DNA of 64,000 nucleotides from Myxococcus stipitatus (lineage in GTDB: Bacteria > Myxococcota > Myxococcia > Myxococcales > Myxococcaceae): assembly GCF_038561935.1 (NCBI RefSeq), contig NZ_CP102770.1, positions 62,001 through 126,000 on the forward strand, read 5' to 3'. Positions within the stretch are counted from its first letter, which is position 1; each line of letters starts with the position of its first letter. Positions 43,839 to 53,707 of the stretch are shown here, one piece after another. The notes under the pieces are model-generated. The model ran no database searches. It was not told where the DNA came from and saw nothing but the letters and a program-made list of their open reading frames with translations. The translations under genes and the position numbers were made by a program.

Positions 43839-46163
43839 TCAGGTCTCGGTCGCCAGGACTTCGCCGACCAGTTGTTGAATCATCTGCGCATCGAAGGGCT
43901 TCTCGATGCGCGGGTTGGGAATGCGCTCCAGGAACTGCCGGGCCCGCGTGGTGTACGAGCCGCCCGTGATGAAGATGAAGCGCAGGCTCAAGCCGGGCTC
44001 GCGCTCGCGCACCTTCTCGTAGACGTCCATGCCGGTGATGCCCGGCATCATCAGGTCGCAGAAGATGGCGTCGAAGGGGCCGCCCGAGTTCAGCTTCGTC
44101 AGCGCCTCCTCGCCACTGCCCACCACCGTCACCTGGTGCCGCTTGCCGATGATGCGCGCCAGCGAGCGGCCCACCGCGGGCTCGTCGTCAATCACGAGCA
44201 GGCGCCCGCTGCGCTCGGAGGACGGCGCGGGCAGGGGCGGCGCCTCGCGAGGCATCGCGTCCGCGGGCGCCGGCGGCAGCCGCACGGTGAAGGTCGTCCC
44301 GCGCCCCTGCTCGCTGCGCACAGTGATTTCACCGCCCAGGCCCCGGATGATGCCGTGGCAGATGGACAGCCCCAGGCCCGTGCCCGCGCCCACCGCCTTG
44401 GTGGTGAAGAACGGGTCGAAGATGCGCGCGAGCACGCTGGAGGGCATGCCGGAGCCGGTGTCGCTGACGTCCACCGCCACGCCTCCGTCCCCCGCGGGGC
44501 GGACCCACAGCGTCACATGGTGGTTGTTCGGGTCCCCCTCGGGGATGGCCTGCGCGGCGTTCACCACCAGGTTGAGGAACACCTGGCCCAGCCGGGACGC
44601 GTCCGCGTGGACCGCGGGGACGTCCTCGTAGCGCTTGATGACCTGGGCGCGGGGCTTGAGCTCGCTGGAGGCCAGCTTGAGCGAGAACTCCAGCGACTCG
44701 CGCACGTCGAGCAGCTCCCGCCGCTCCTCGTCCTGGCGGGAGATGTACTTCAAGTCCCGCACGATGTTGCGCACGCGCGTGGCGCCCTCGTGGGCCTCCT
44801 TGAGCAGCTCCACCGTGTCCTTCAGCGTGAGGGACCAGTTCGGCGCGAGCGCGCCGTCGGGGAGCATCCGCCCCAGCTCTCCGCCCAGCCGGTGCATGGT
44901 CTCCATGGAGGACTCCAGGTTGGCCATGACGTAGGTGAGCGGGTTGTTGATTTCATGGCCCACGCCCGCCGCGAGCGTGCCCGCGAGCACCATCCGGTCC
45001 GACTGGAGGAGCTGGGCCTGCATGCGCTTGCGCTCGGTGATGTCGCGCGCCATCACCACCACCGCGCGCTCGCCGTCGAAGTCCACCGGCAGGCCCGCGC
45101 TCTCCGCGTCGAACCACGTCCCGTCGCGCCGCATGTAGCGAATCTCGCGCAGCGGGGCGAACTCCCCCAGCGCCACCACCGCGTGGACGCGCTGACGCAC
45201 CACGTCCAGGTCATCCGGATGGACGATGGTCCAGATGGGCCGGCCGATCAGCTCCCCCGCGTGCTCGTACCGCAGCGCGCGCAGGAGCGTGGGGTTGACG
45301 TAGATGAAGCGCTGCTCGCGGTGGACGAAGATGGCCTCGGGCGCCGTCTCGATGAGCTTGCGGAAGCTCTGCTCGGAGCGGTGCAGCGCCTCCTCCGTGC
45401 GCTTGCGCTCCGTGACGTCCTCGAAGGCGAACAGCCGGTAGCGTGACGCATCCCCGCTGGTCCCCATCGTCGAGCACAGCCTGCGCAGCGTGCGGCCGCT
45501 GGCGAGCACCGCCTCGTCCCCGTGCAGCGGCACCCCGTCCAGCCCCGCACAGGGACTCAAGCGCAGGAAGTTGGCCGCCTCGCCCGAGTGCAGGCAGTGG
45601 TTCACCACGTCCTCGTGGGAGACCTGCCCCTTGCGGATGGCGCCCTCCAGGGGCTCGATGCCCCACAGCTGGCAGAAGCGGTGGTTCGCGTAGAGCACCG
45701 TGCCGCTCGCCACCTCCACCACGTAGAGCCCCAGGGGCAGGCCGTCGCTCAGCGCCCAGGACGGCACGGACTCACCCTCGTCGGTGCTCCGGGCCGCTTC
45801 GACGCGCTCCAGCGCGGGCGGTGACTCCATCCTCCGCACCGTGCAGTACAGCGGCCCACCTTCCGCGGCGCTGGCCGCGCTCCACACGAGCCAGGCCCAC
45901 GTCCCGTCCCGCCGGCGCCAGCGGCAGGAGAAGCGCGTGGTGCCCGGTGTCCGGGTCAGCAGCTCCAGCCGCGCCTCCATGCCCTCCAGGTCCTCGGGGT
46001 GCACGAAGCCCCGGTAGCCCCCCAGGCGAAGCTCCGTGGGAGACCAGCCCATCGTCGCGGTCCACGCGGGATTGGCTTCGAACACCCGGCCCTGCGCGCC
46101 CAACACCACGAACAATTCGGTGGAGAGCTCGAAGAAGCGGTGAGCCCACTGCTCCATCAACAT
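43839..46163 (-). CDS. Soluble hybrid histidine kinase (PAS x3, HisKA, HATPase, receiver)
   Basis: 774 residues, no membrane segment. Three PAS domains (about 1-115, 135-250, 255-375; PAC-type ends such as YMRRDGTWFDAESAG and DITERKRMQ) lead to HisKA with His403 in GVGHEINNPL. The ATPase has NLVVNAAQAI, DTGSGMP and GTGLGLSICHGI. The C-terminal receiver has DDEP and phospho-acceptor Asp703 in IFCDLMMPG, with a conserved Lys in IEKPFD. It can autophosphorylate and pass phosphate to its own receiver. ATG 46163 has an AAGGA site; GTG 46199 is an alternative. No DNA-binding partner is adjacent. Confidence 0.9.
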   Translation of the reverse strand: MLMEQWAHRFFELSTELFVVLGAQGRVFEANPAWTATMGWSPTELRLGGYRGFVHPEDLEGMEARLELLTRTPGTTRFSCRWRRRDGTWAWLVWSAASAAEGGPLYCTVRRMESPPALERVEAARSTDEGESVPSWALSDGLPLGLYVVEVASGTVLYANHRFCQLWGIEPLEGAIRKGQVSHEDVVNHCLHSGEAANFLRLSPCAGLDGVPLHGDEAVLASGRTLRRLCSTMGTSGDASRYRLFAFEDVTERKRTEEALHRSEQSFRKLIETAPEAIFVHREQRFIYVNPTLLRALRYEHAGELIGRPIWTIVHPDDLDVVRQRVHAVVALGEFAPLREIRYMRRDGTWFDAESAGLPVDFDGERAVVVMARDITERKRMQAQLLQSDRMVLAGTLAAGVGHEINNPLTYVMANLESSMETMHRLGGELGRMLPDGALAPNWSLTLKDTVELLKEAHEGATRVRNIVRDLKYISRQDEERRELLDVRESLEFSLKLASSELKPRAQVIKRYEDVPAVHADASRLGQVFLNLVVNAAQAIPEGDPNNHHVTLWVRPAGDGGVAVDVSDTGSGMPSSVLARIFDPFFTTKAVGAGTGLGLSICHGIIRGLGGEITVRSEQGRGTTFTVRLPPAPADAMPREAPPLPAPSSERSGRLLVIDDEPAVGRSLARIIGKRHQVTVVGSGEEALTKLNSGGPFDAIFCDLMMPGITGMDVYEKVREREPGLSLRFIFITGGSYTTRARQFLERIPNPRIEKPFDAQMIQQLVGEVLATET

Positions 46164-46912
46164 TGCGTTCCTTCGACGCGCTACGGCGCGTGACGTCACG
46201 GTCAGAGGGGGGGCTGGACCGCACGCCTTGGGTGCATGACGGGGACAAACGTGTCTTCAGTGACATAGACACCATTTCGGGAAAAAAAGCATGTCCGTAA
46301 TGGATTGACCCAGGGGCGTGAGGGCAGACCCAGGTGTGTCCAACCGGTGAGCCCACACGCACGGCGCCACTCAATCCCTGTCGCATTCCCCGGACGCGCG
46401 CGCGGGCTGGCAACGCAAGCACAAGCACATCAGAAATAAACGGCGCGGCTGGGCGCGGGCTGCCAATGGCTTGCCCTCATCCCTGCTCAAGCCGGGGATT
46501 CCCCGCTCAAATGCAGACTCGCGGTGAATGTGACTACACTTCCTTACTTGGAAATGGCGGTGTTGCTGTAAAATTGAACCACATCTCCGGAAATAGTGTT
46601 CGCTTGTACGCGGAGTGAGGCGTGGCGCTTGACGGCGTTGCGAATGATCTTCAACATGCCCGCCACGTTTCCTCCTCAAGAGTGAGACGCAGCGGCGGTG
46701 TTCGCCTCCCCCAAAAGCGATACCGCCGTATGAAGTCCCAGTTGAGCCCCGCGCGCCGCGTTCCCCCTCTCGGCGCGCGGTGGCCCCTGGGATTCCCCGT
46801 ATCCTCCTGAAATCAGCGGGCAAGCGGCTTCAGACGCGCCGCGTCTCGCGTGCATCCGGCTTGCGAGCCCTCCAGGTCGGGCGGAGAGTGGGCGCCTCTT
46901 CCGGAGGTCCCT
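46164..46912. other. Long divergent intergenic region with AT-richer patch
   Basis: About 750 bp between the hybrid kinase (minus) and the M28 peptidase (plus). The part around 46490-46640 is clearly AT-richer than its surroundings. A 94-codon open frame (46334-46618) crosses it but has no ribosome site, no family motif and no GC-third-position bias. Promoters for both flanking genes must lie here. A small RNA cannot be excluded. Confidence 0.5.
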
Positions 46913-48388
46913 TTGCCCGTGTCCTCGCTTCTCGTGTCGTCGTCGCTCGCGCTCCAGCTCGTGTCGGGGGCCGCTCCCGCCGCGGCTCGGCCCGCGCCCC
47001 CTCCGCCCGCGTCGCCGGTGAAGGCTTACACGCCGCCCCTGGTGACGGCGGAGAAGCTGGTGGGACCCGCGCTGACGGAGGGCCGGGCCTATGCGCGGCT
47101 GGCGGAGCTGACGGATGGGATTGGCCCGCGCCTGTCTGGCTCGGAGGGCGCGGCGGCGGCGGTGCAGTGGGCGCTGCGGAGCTTCAAGGCGGACGGGGTG
47201 AAGGCGTGGACGGAGCCCGTCAAGGTGCCGCGCTGGGTGCGGGGCGAGGAGCGCGGCGAGGTGCTCGCGTCCTCGCTCACGCGAGGCCATCCGCTGCACC
47301 TGCTGGCGCTGGGCGGCAGTCCTCCCACCGCGCCGGAGGGGCTCACCGCGGAGGTGGTGGAGGTGACGTCGCTGGAGCAGCTGGCCGCGCTGGGTGAGTC
47401 GGTGAAGGGGAAGATTGTCTTCTTCAACCACACCATGTCGGTGCCGGCGGACTACGGCCGCTTCGCGGGCCTGCGAGGCCGAGGCCCCGCGCTGGCGGCG
47501 AAGGCGGGCGCGGCGGGGGCGCTGGTGCGCTCGCTGGCCACCGCGTCGCTGAGCACGCCGCACACGGGGTCCACGCGCTTCGACGACGCGGGCCCGCGCA
47601 TCCCCGCCGCGTCCATCACGACGGAGAACGCGGAGCTGCTGCACCGGCTGCTCGCCAAGGGGGCCGTGCGCGTGAAGCTGGTGCTGGGCGGCTCGGAGCT
47701 GCCGGACGCGGACTCGCACAACGTCGTCGCGGAGATTCGCGGGCGGGAGAAGCCGCAGGAAATCGTGCTCATCAGCGCGCACCTGGACTCGTGGGACGTG
47801 GGCACGGGCGCGCATGACGACGGCGCGGGCGTGGTGATGGTGATGGAGGCCGCGCGCCTCATCGCGAAGCTGCCGCAGGCGCCTCGGCGCACGGTGCGCG
47901 TGGTGCTCTACATGAACGAGGAGAACGGGCTCGCGGGGGGCCGCGCCTACGCGGAGGCGCACGCGGCGGAGCTCCCGCGGCACGTGGCGGCCATGGAGAT
48001 GGACTCGGGCGGCGGGCGCCCGGTGGGTGTGAGCCTGCGCGCGGGCGCGGGGGGACAGGCGCTGCTCCAGCCGTGGATGTCGCCGCTGGTGTCGCTGGGC
48101 GCGGCGGCGTTCTCCTCGCGCGAGGCGGGCGGGGCGGACATCAGCCCCCTGCTGCCGGCGCGGGTGCCCTTCTTCGGCGTGGAGGTGGACGCCAGCCGCT
48201 ACTTCGACGTGCACCACACACACGCGGATACGTTGGACAAGGTGGACCCACAGGACCTGGCGCGCAGCACCGCCGCCACCGCGTGGGTGACATACGCGAT
48301 GGCCGAGTCGCCCGAGACGCTCGCCCGTCCGGAGGCTCCCGCGTCCGCGCCCGTGGCCGCGCCGCCGAAGGCCGCGACGGGGCACTGA
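46913..48388 (+). CDS. Secreted M28-family metallopeptidase with PA domain
   Basis: About 491 residues. A signal peptide (LLVSSSLALQLVSGAAPA) and a linker are followed by a protease-associated region (about 120-270) and the M28 zinc core. The ligands appear in ISAHLDSWDVGTGAHDDGAGVVM (His and bridging Asp), MNEENGLAG (catalytic Glu pair), MEMDSGGG (Asp) and HHTHADTLDKV (final His). It likely acts as an aminopeptidase or carboxypeptidase in the periplasm or outside the cell, fitting a predatory, proteolytic lifestyle. TTG 46913 lies 6 bases after GGAGG; GTG 46919 is the alternative. Confidence 0.88.
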   Translation: MPVSSLLVSSSLALQLVSGAAPAAARPAPPPPASPVKAYTPPLVTAEKLVGPALTEGRAYARLAELTDGIGPRLSGSEGAAAAVQWALRSFKADGVKAWTEPVKVPRWVRGEERGEVLASSLTRGHPLHLLALGGSPPTAPEGLTAEVVEVTSLEQLAALGESVKGKIVFFNHTMSVPADYGRFAGLRGRGPALAAKAGAAGALVRSLATASLSTPHTGSTRFDDAGPRIPAASITTENAELLHRLLAKGAVRVKLVLGGSELPDADSHNVVAEIRGREKPQEIVLISAHLDSWDVGTGAHDDGAGVVMVMEAARLIAKLPQAPRRTVRVVLYMNEENGLAGGRAYAEAHAAELPRHVAAMEMDSGGGRPVGVSLRAGAGGQALLQPWMSPLVSLGAAAFSSREAGGADISPLLPARVPFFGVEVDASRYFDVHHTHADTLDKVDPQDLARSTAATAWVTYAMAESPETLARPEAPASAPVAAPPKAATGH

Positions 48389-48466
48389 GCCGCCCCAGGT
48401 CATGCGATGGATCAGGCGCCTGCCTGGTCCGTCGCGTGTGCTCGTCGTTGACGCTCCAAGAGGTCC

Positions 48467-49756
48467 ATGGTTGCGTGGCACGCGTCCCAGCCACGGCCCT
48501 GCCGGGACAGTGATGAGCGCCTCGTGACTGTGAATGCTCGAAACACCCGGAGTCTCCGCGACACCGCCGCCCCCGACGCGGTGGGCTGGCTCGTGTCGGA
48601 CGCGAGGCTCCTGCCGACCCCCGCTCCCTTGCTGGAAGGGCTGTGTGAGCGATTGACGGCGCGGGGTGTTCCCCTCGCGCGCGCCTCCATCTCCCTGTTC
48701 ACCCTGCACCCGCTCCTGCACGCGAGGAGCTTCCGCTGGCGCGCGGGCCATCCTTCCGCCACCACGGAGGTCCACCCTCACGGCCTCCAGCACCTGCCCG
48801 CCTTCGCGCAGAGTCCCTTCAAGGCGCTGCGCGAGGGGGTGCCCGTCATCCATCGCCGGCTGGAGCAGCCGCTGGCCCCGGACGACTACCCGATGTTCCA
48901 GGGGCTGCGAGAGGAGGGGCTCACCGAGTATCTGGCGCTGCCGGTGTGCTTCAGCGACGGCTCGCGCCACGCTGTCTCCTGGTCCACGTCCGAGCCCGGG
49001 GGCTTCACCGACGCGCAGCGGGCCTTGCTGCAGGAGCTGCATCCGTTGCTGGAGCTGGTGCTGGAGGTCATCGCGCGCAAGGACATGACGGGCGTGCTGC
49101 TCGACACGTACCTGGGCCGGGACACGGGCCGGCGCATCCTCCAGGGGCAGATTCGCCGAGGCGATGGCGAGACGACCTCCGCCGTCATCTGTCTGAGTGA
49201 TTTGCGCAGCTTCACCGCGCTGTCGGACGCGCTGCCTCGCGATGCGTTGTTGGAGCTGCTCAACGCCTACTTCGAGACGATGGTCAGCGCGTTCCACGCG
49301 CACGGCGCGGAGGTGCTCAAGTTCATGGGCGACGCGGTGCTCGCCATCTTCCGCATCGACGCGGAGTCGCCCGTGGAGGAGCGGTGCATGGCCGCCGCGC
49401 GCACCATGCGCGAGGCCGTGGCCGCCTCCGCGCGCGACAATGCCTCGCGCCGTGAGCAGGGGCTCACGCCCTACGAGTTCGGCGCGTCGCTGCACGTGGG
49501 CGACGTCATGTACGGGAACATCGGCGCCTCGGACCGGCTCGACTTCACCGTGATTGGCCCGGCCGTGAATCTGGCCAGCCGCATCGCGGGCCTGTGCGCG
49601 GGCCTCAACGAGCCCGTGCTGCTGTCCGAGTCCTTCGTCTCCCACTACCGAGGCGGCGTGAAGGACCTGGGCCGTCATCCGCTCAAGGGCGTGCCGCACC
49701 CCATGCGCATCTACACACTGGGGTCGGAGTCCTCCGCGCGGACGGCCGCCGCCTGA
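48467..49756 (+). CDS. Class III adenylate/guanylate cyclase with N-terminal GAF-like domain
   Basis: 429 residues if started at ATG 48467; GTG 48524 or 48530 would drop about 20 residues. The N-terminal 200 residues form a GAF-like sensor (RASISLFTLHPLLHARSFRW to RALLQELHPLLELVLEVIA). The cyclase domain (about 240-420) has the metal Asp in CLSDLRSFTALSD, the second in KFMGDAVLAIF, and GDVMYGNIGASDRLDFTVIGPAVNLASRI. Key residues are present, so it should make cAMP or cGMP; Lys in EVLKFMGD favours ATP. Its 3' end overlaps the convergent MFS gene by 46 bp. Confidence 0.87.
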   Translation: MVAWHASQPRPCRDSDERLVTVNARNTRSLRDTAAPDAVGWLVSDARLLPTPAPLLEGLCERLTARGVPLARASISLFTLHPLLHARSFRWRAGHPSATTEVHPHGLQHLPAFAQSPFKALREGVPVIHRRLEQPLAPDDYPMFQGLREEGLTEYLALPVCFSDGSRHAVSWSTSEPGGFTDAQRALLQELHPLLELVLEVIARKDMTGVLLDTYLGRDTGRRILQGQIRRGDGETTSAVICLSDLRSFTALSDALPRDALLELLNAYFETMVSAFHAHGAEVLKFMGDAVLAIFRIDAESPVEERCMAAARTMREAVAASARDNASRREQGLTPYEFGASLHVGDVMYGNIGASDRLDFTVIGPAVNLASRIAGLCAGLNEPVLLSESFVSHYRGGVKDLGRHPLKGVPHPMRIYTLGSESSARTAAA

Positions 49757-51417
49757 GACCGGGTGCGCCGCAGCGGTTGCTCGGGCAGGCGCAGCGTGAC
49801 GAGGAACGCGAGCAGCGCGACGAGGATGGCGCAGCGGTACACGGCCTTCACCGCGGTGGTGTAGGCCTCCTTCAGCGCCTGGTCCGTCCGGTCCACGGCG
49901 GCGAGCGCGTGGTCCATGTCCTCTCGAGGCTGGGTGCCCTCCAGCTCCGTGCGCAGGCGCGCCTTGACGGCCTCGGGCTCGAAGGCCGCGTGTGACGGGC
50001 CGCCTTCTCCGTGGGAGCCGGAGGTGGCGGAGCGCAGCTCGGCGCGAAGGTGGGGCGGGAGTCCCTCGGTGGCCTGGGCCACGCGGGTCTTCAGCTCGTG
50101 GGACAGCGTGGTCGCGAACACGGCGCCCATCAACGCCACGCCCAGCGTCATCCCGAGCTGGCGGAAGAACGTCGCCGCGGACGTGGCCACGCCAATCCGT
50201 TGCGGCGACACCGCGTTCTGGATGGCCACGGTGTAGAGCGGAATCGAGGGACCCAGCCCCAGTCCCACGAGGACCATCTTCACGGTGACTTCCGCCTGGG
50301 TGGACTGGGGCGTCAGGGTGAAGCCCATCACCGCGAAGCCCACCGCGAGGAGCAGCAGCGAGCCCAGCATCAATTCCTTGTAGCGCCCCAGCCGGGAGAC
50401 CAGCTGGCCGCTGACCACGTTGCCGGCGACGACGCCCAGGGTGAGCGGCGTCAGCGTCAGGCCCGAGTGCGTGGCGGACAGCCCCACCACGTTCACCATG
50501 AACAGCGGCAGGAAGACGACGCCGGAGAGGAACACCGCGCCGACGACGAACACCGCCGCGTTGCCCAGGCTGAAGGTCTTCAGCTTGAACAGGCGCAGGT
50601 CCAGGAGGGGCTCCTCGGCGCGCGTCTCCACGCGGAGGAAGGCCACGATGCCGACGGTCGCGAGCGCGAACAGGCCCAGGATGGGCCAGGAGCCCCACGC
50701 CCAGCCGATGCCTTGGGTCTCCTGCTCGCGAGCGTGTCCCAGGCTCAGCGCGAGCAGCAGCGGCACCACGGCCAGCGCCAGCGTCGCCGCGCCCGCGAGG
50801 TCGAGCTTGCCGCGAGGCACCCCCTCCGGCCTCAGCCGAGGCATGCGGAGCAGCACGAGGGCGAGCGCCACCGCGCCCACGGGCAGGTTGATGAAGAAGA
50901 CCCAGTGCCAGCCGAGCCGGTCCGTGATGAAGCCACCGGCCAGGGGGCCGACGACGCTCGACAGGCCGAACATCGCGCCGAAGAGGCCCTGGTACTTGCC
51001 GCGCTCCCGAGGTGGGAAGAGGTCGGCCACCACGGCCAGCGCGCCGGTGAACAGGGCGGCGCTGCCCAGGCCCTGCACCGCGCGGAAGAGGATGAGGGTG
51101 ACGGTCGAGCGCGACACGCCGCACAGGAAGCTGCCGAGGAGGAAGACGGTGATGCCCGCGCCCAGCACGGCGCGGCGGCCCACCAGGTCGGAGAGCTTTC
51201 CCCAGACGGGCACCATCATCGTGGAGGCGACGAGGTACGAGGTGGTGAGCCATGGATAGAGCGAGGCGGGGATGCCCAGGTCCGCCTGGATGGAGGGGCC
51301 CGCGGTGGCGACGATGGTCTGGTCCAGCGCCGCGAGCAGCAGGCCCAGCAGGGCCCCCAGCATCGTGAAGACCTTCTGCGCGCGGGTGAACGTGGGGAAC
51401 GCGGCGGGCGATGCCAT
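49711..51417 (-). CDS. DHA2-type (EmrB/QacA) MFS drug exporter
   Basis: 568 residues, about 14 membrane helices. Family motifs: LDQTIVATAGPSIQADLG (motif D1), WGKLSDLVGRRAVL (motif A) and GPLAGGFITDRLGWHWVFFINLP (motif C region). It probably exports drugs or toxic metabolites with proton exchange. The extra C-terminal region (about 470-540) contains LRAELRSATSGSHGEGGPSHAAFEPEAVKARLRTELEG, an unusual cytoplasmic or periplasmic insertion before the last helix. Single gene with no linked membrane fusion protein. Confidence 0.9.
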   Translation of the reverse strand: MASPAAFPTFTRAQKVFTMLGALLGLLLAALDQTIVATAGPSIQADLGIPASLYPWLTTSYLVASTMMVPVWGKLSDLVGRRAVLGAGITVFLLGSFLCGVSRSTVTLILFRAVQGLGSAALFTGALAVVADLFPPRERGKYQGLFGAMFGLSSVVGPLAGGFITDRLGWHWVFFINLPVGAVALALVLLRMPRLRPEGVPRGKLDLAGAATLALAVVPLLLALSLGHAREQETQGIGWAWGSWPILGLFALATVGIVAFLRVETRAEEPLLDLRLFKLKTFSLGNAAVFVVGAVFLSGVVFLPLFMVNVVGLSATHSGLTLTPLTLGVVAGNVVSGQLVSRLGRYKELMLGSLLLLAVGFAVMGFTLTPQSTQAEVTVKMVLVGLGLGPSIPLYTVAIQNAVSPQRIGVATSAATFFRQLGMTLGVALMGAVFATTLSHELKTRVAQATEGLPPHLRAELRSATSGSHGEGGPSHAAFEPEAVKARLRTELEGTQPREDMDHALAAVDRTDQALKEAYTTAVKAVYRCAILVALLAFLVTLRLPEQPLRRTRSQAAAVRAEDSDPSV

Positions 51418-51656
51418 TCACACGCGAGCTTGGGGACCTCGCCCGGGATGCGCCAGCACTCGCTCGCGACAGGTTGGTCGGCCAACAGCTCGCGCGCGGA
51501 CGGGGGGCGTCAAGCCGGGGGGACTGGGATTGTCTGGCAATGAAAAGCCAGGCGCCCGAAGCCTCTCACGGGACAAGCATCGGGAGGGGTGGGGCGTGCC
51601 AGGGATTAGGTTGAAAGACTCCGTTCCCAGCTGGTGGGTCCTTCGAGGAGACCGAC

Positions 51657-53594
51657 ATGCGTTCGTGGTGGATACGACTGGCTGTCATGGGGGCGATGTG
51701 CGCGGGCAGCGGATGCAAGGACGACGAACCGTCGGAGCGCCTGCTCTCGGAGACGCCGCTGTGGCAGGTGACGGCGGCGCCGAACAACAGTGGAGAGTGC
51801 TTCGGCGGCTCCCTGGCACTCGCGGACTTCAATGGCGATGGTCGCAAGGACCTGGTGGTGGGGACGGAGCTGTGTCGAGTGCAGCTGCGCACCTCGAAGT
51901 TCCCCGGACGTGTGTCCATCTTCCCAGGGCAGGAGTCCTTCTTCTCCACCCAGCATGTCTCCGCGTTGATGACGTGGCAGTCCACCAGCCCCCGCGCATC
52001 CGGAGCGAACCTTGGCCTCTCGGCCGGCGACGTGAATGGGGACGGGTTCGCGGACCTGCTCGTCCATTCGTACTTTGGCGTCAATGTCTTCCTGGGACAG
52101 GCGGACCTGGCGGCGATGCTGCGAGAGCCCGCCTTTCGCGTGGCCGGCAACAGCCAGCTCTCGGCCAGCCCCTTCCTGGACCTGAATGGGGATGGCCTCG
52201 GCGACTTCATCGTCAACCATCTCGAGCGGGAGGCGTTCTACCTGGCGACGCCGGGCTCCCCCTCGGGACTCTTCACACACGTGCTCAGCCGCGAGGGATT
52301 CCATACCTCCCTGCCCGTGGGCGACCTGAATGGAGATGGCGCGGACGACGTGCTGCTGTCGATGGAGGATGGTCAGCCCAAGGGGTACTTCCTGGGGTGC
52401 AAGCCCGGCTCCGCGTTCTCGTGCACTGGCCCCATCTCCTCGGTGCCCTGGCGCACGGAGTCCGAGGACGTCTTGTCCCGGTTGATTCCAGACATGAACG
52501 AGGACGGGTACCCGGAGGCCTTTCTCAGAGCGCAGGTGGGGCCGAGCCAGCTCCGCTTCTCCGAGCCGGATGGGCGGCTTGCATCCTCGGCGGTCTGGTC
52601 CACGCTGGGCGACCCCGTGTATCCCCTCTTCGGGAATGTCTTCCGCCTGGTGGGGGACCTGGATGGGGATGGTCGCCGTCATGACTTCGTCGTGGGCTCC
52701 ATGGGCCGGCTCTATGTCTTCGCACCACGGGGCGACGTCTCGGAGGCCTTGCAGCCTGTCTGGGCCTGGCCAAGGGCGGACACCCTCCCCAATGGCTATG
52801 ACGCCTACCGGCGCTACGCAGTGGAGGCGCCTGGCGACCTCGATGGAGATGGCATCGAGGACCTCATCGTGGCCAGCACGTCCTATGGCGAGGACATCAG
52901 CCAATCCAAGGGAGACGTGAGCGTCTACGGAGGAGGGAAGAGACCCGCGCGGCCTGTCGACCCGCCGCGCCTCCTGGCGTTCGAGGCCTGCGGCCTCGGG
53001 AGGGGCGCGGAGACAGGCAAGCCGGACCTGACGGTGGACAAGGACGCGCTCCAGCGCACCGTGCATGTGACGTGGAGGACCTTCGCCGCGGAGGGGTGCG
53101 AGGTGAAGGAGCAGTGCGTGAATGCCCCGGGACGACGCAAACTCCTGCGCTTCAGCACCGCCATCCAGAACCTGGGCAACCGGTCCGCCATCCTCCCATC
53201 CATCGACGAGAACCCGGACCTGTATGTCTACGACGAGTGCCACCGGCACGACCACCTCATCAACTTCGCGGCCTATGAGCTGCGTGATGCCAGCGGGCAA
53301 AGCGTGCTGACAGGCCGCAAGCAGGGCTTTCGCCTGATGGACCTCTTCAGCTACTGCGCGGACGCCGCGCCGCAGGGCGCGTACGACCCCATGGGCATCT
53401 CCCCCGGATGGGCGGACATCTACACCGTCGACACGCCGTGCCAGTGGGTGGACATCACGGACCTGCCGGATGGCACCTACGACTTCCGGGTCAGCGTGGA
53501 CACGCGAGACATCGTCGACGAGGGGACCGTTCATCCGAACACGGTGGACTTCCCGGTGCGGCTCGCAGGCGACACCGTGACGGTGCTTCCGTAG
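51657..53594 (+). CDS. FG-GAP repeat lipoprotein with lysyl oxidase-like domain, copy A
   Basis: 645 residues. The lipobox is AGSGC near residue 20. About seven FG-GAP/VCBS-type calcium motifs follow (ADFNGDGRKD, GDVNGDGFAD, LDLNGDGLGD, GDLNGDGADD, DMNEDGYPE, GDLDGDGRRHD, GDLDGDGIED), suggesting a propeller. The C-terminal 200 residues match lysyl oxidase: LRFSTAIQNLG, the copper site CHRHDHLINF, TGRKQGFRLMD with the Lys of the quinone cofactor, and GISPGWADIYTVDTPCQWVDITDL with the matching Tyr. It may oxidise lysines on surface proteins or a matrix. It has 69% or so visible identity in long blocks with the next gene, by eye. Confidence 0.82.
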   Translation: MRSWWIRLAVMGAMCAGSGCKDDEPSERLLSETPLWQVTAAPNNSGECFGGSLALADFNGDGRKDLVVGTELCRVQLRTSKFPGRVSIFPGQESFFSTQHVSALMTWQSTSPRASGANLGLSAGDVNGDGFADLLVHSYFGVNVFLGQADLAAMLREPAFRVAGNSQLSASPFLDLNGDGLGDFIVNHLEREAFYLATPGSPSGLFTHVLSREGFHTSLPVGDLNGDGADDVLLSMEDGQPKGYFLGCKPGSAFSCTGPISSVPWRTESEDVLSRLIPDMNEDGYPEAFLRAQVGPSQLRFSEPDGRLASSAVWSTLGDPVYPLFGNVFRLVGDLDGDGRRHDFVVGSMGRLYVFAPRGDVSEALQPVWAWPRADTLPNGYDAYRRYAVEAPGDLDGDGIEDLIVASTSYGEDISQSKGDVSVYGGGKRPARPVDPPRLLAFEACGLGRGAETGKPDLTVDKDALQRTVHVTWRTFAAEGCEVKEQCVNAPGRRKLLRFSTAIQNLGNRSAILPSIDENPDLYVYDECHRHDHLINFAAYELRDASGQSVLTGRKQGFRLMDLFSYCADAAPQGAYDPMGISPGWADIYTVDTPCQWVDITDLPDGTYDFRVSVDTRDIVDEGTVHPNTVDFPVRLAGDTVTVLP

Positions 53595-53707
53595 CCCCCG
53601 AAGCGGCCGAAACCCTTCAAGAGACAAGCATCCTCCGGACGTATTCGCGCGGAGATGTAGCTTGAGTGCATTCGTAGCTGGATATCGACTGTCCCAGAGG
53701 GGGAAGC

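Noticed and set aside
46334..46618. 94-codon open frame in the kinase-peptidase intergenic region
   Set aside because: No ribosome site, no GC bias at the third codon position and no recognisable motif. Treated as non-coding.
46676..51421. 1581-codon open frame on the minus strand
   Set aside because: It runs antisense to the M28 peptidase and cyclase genes and out of frame with the exporter, which are all well supported. Its protein is Arg/His/Gly-rich low complexity, typical of antisense frames in GC-rich DNA.
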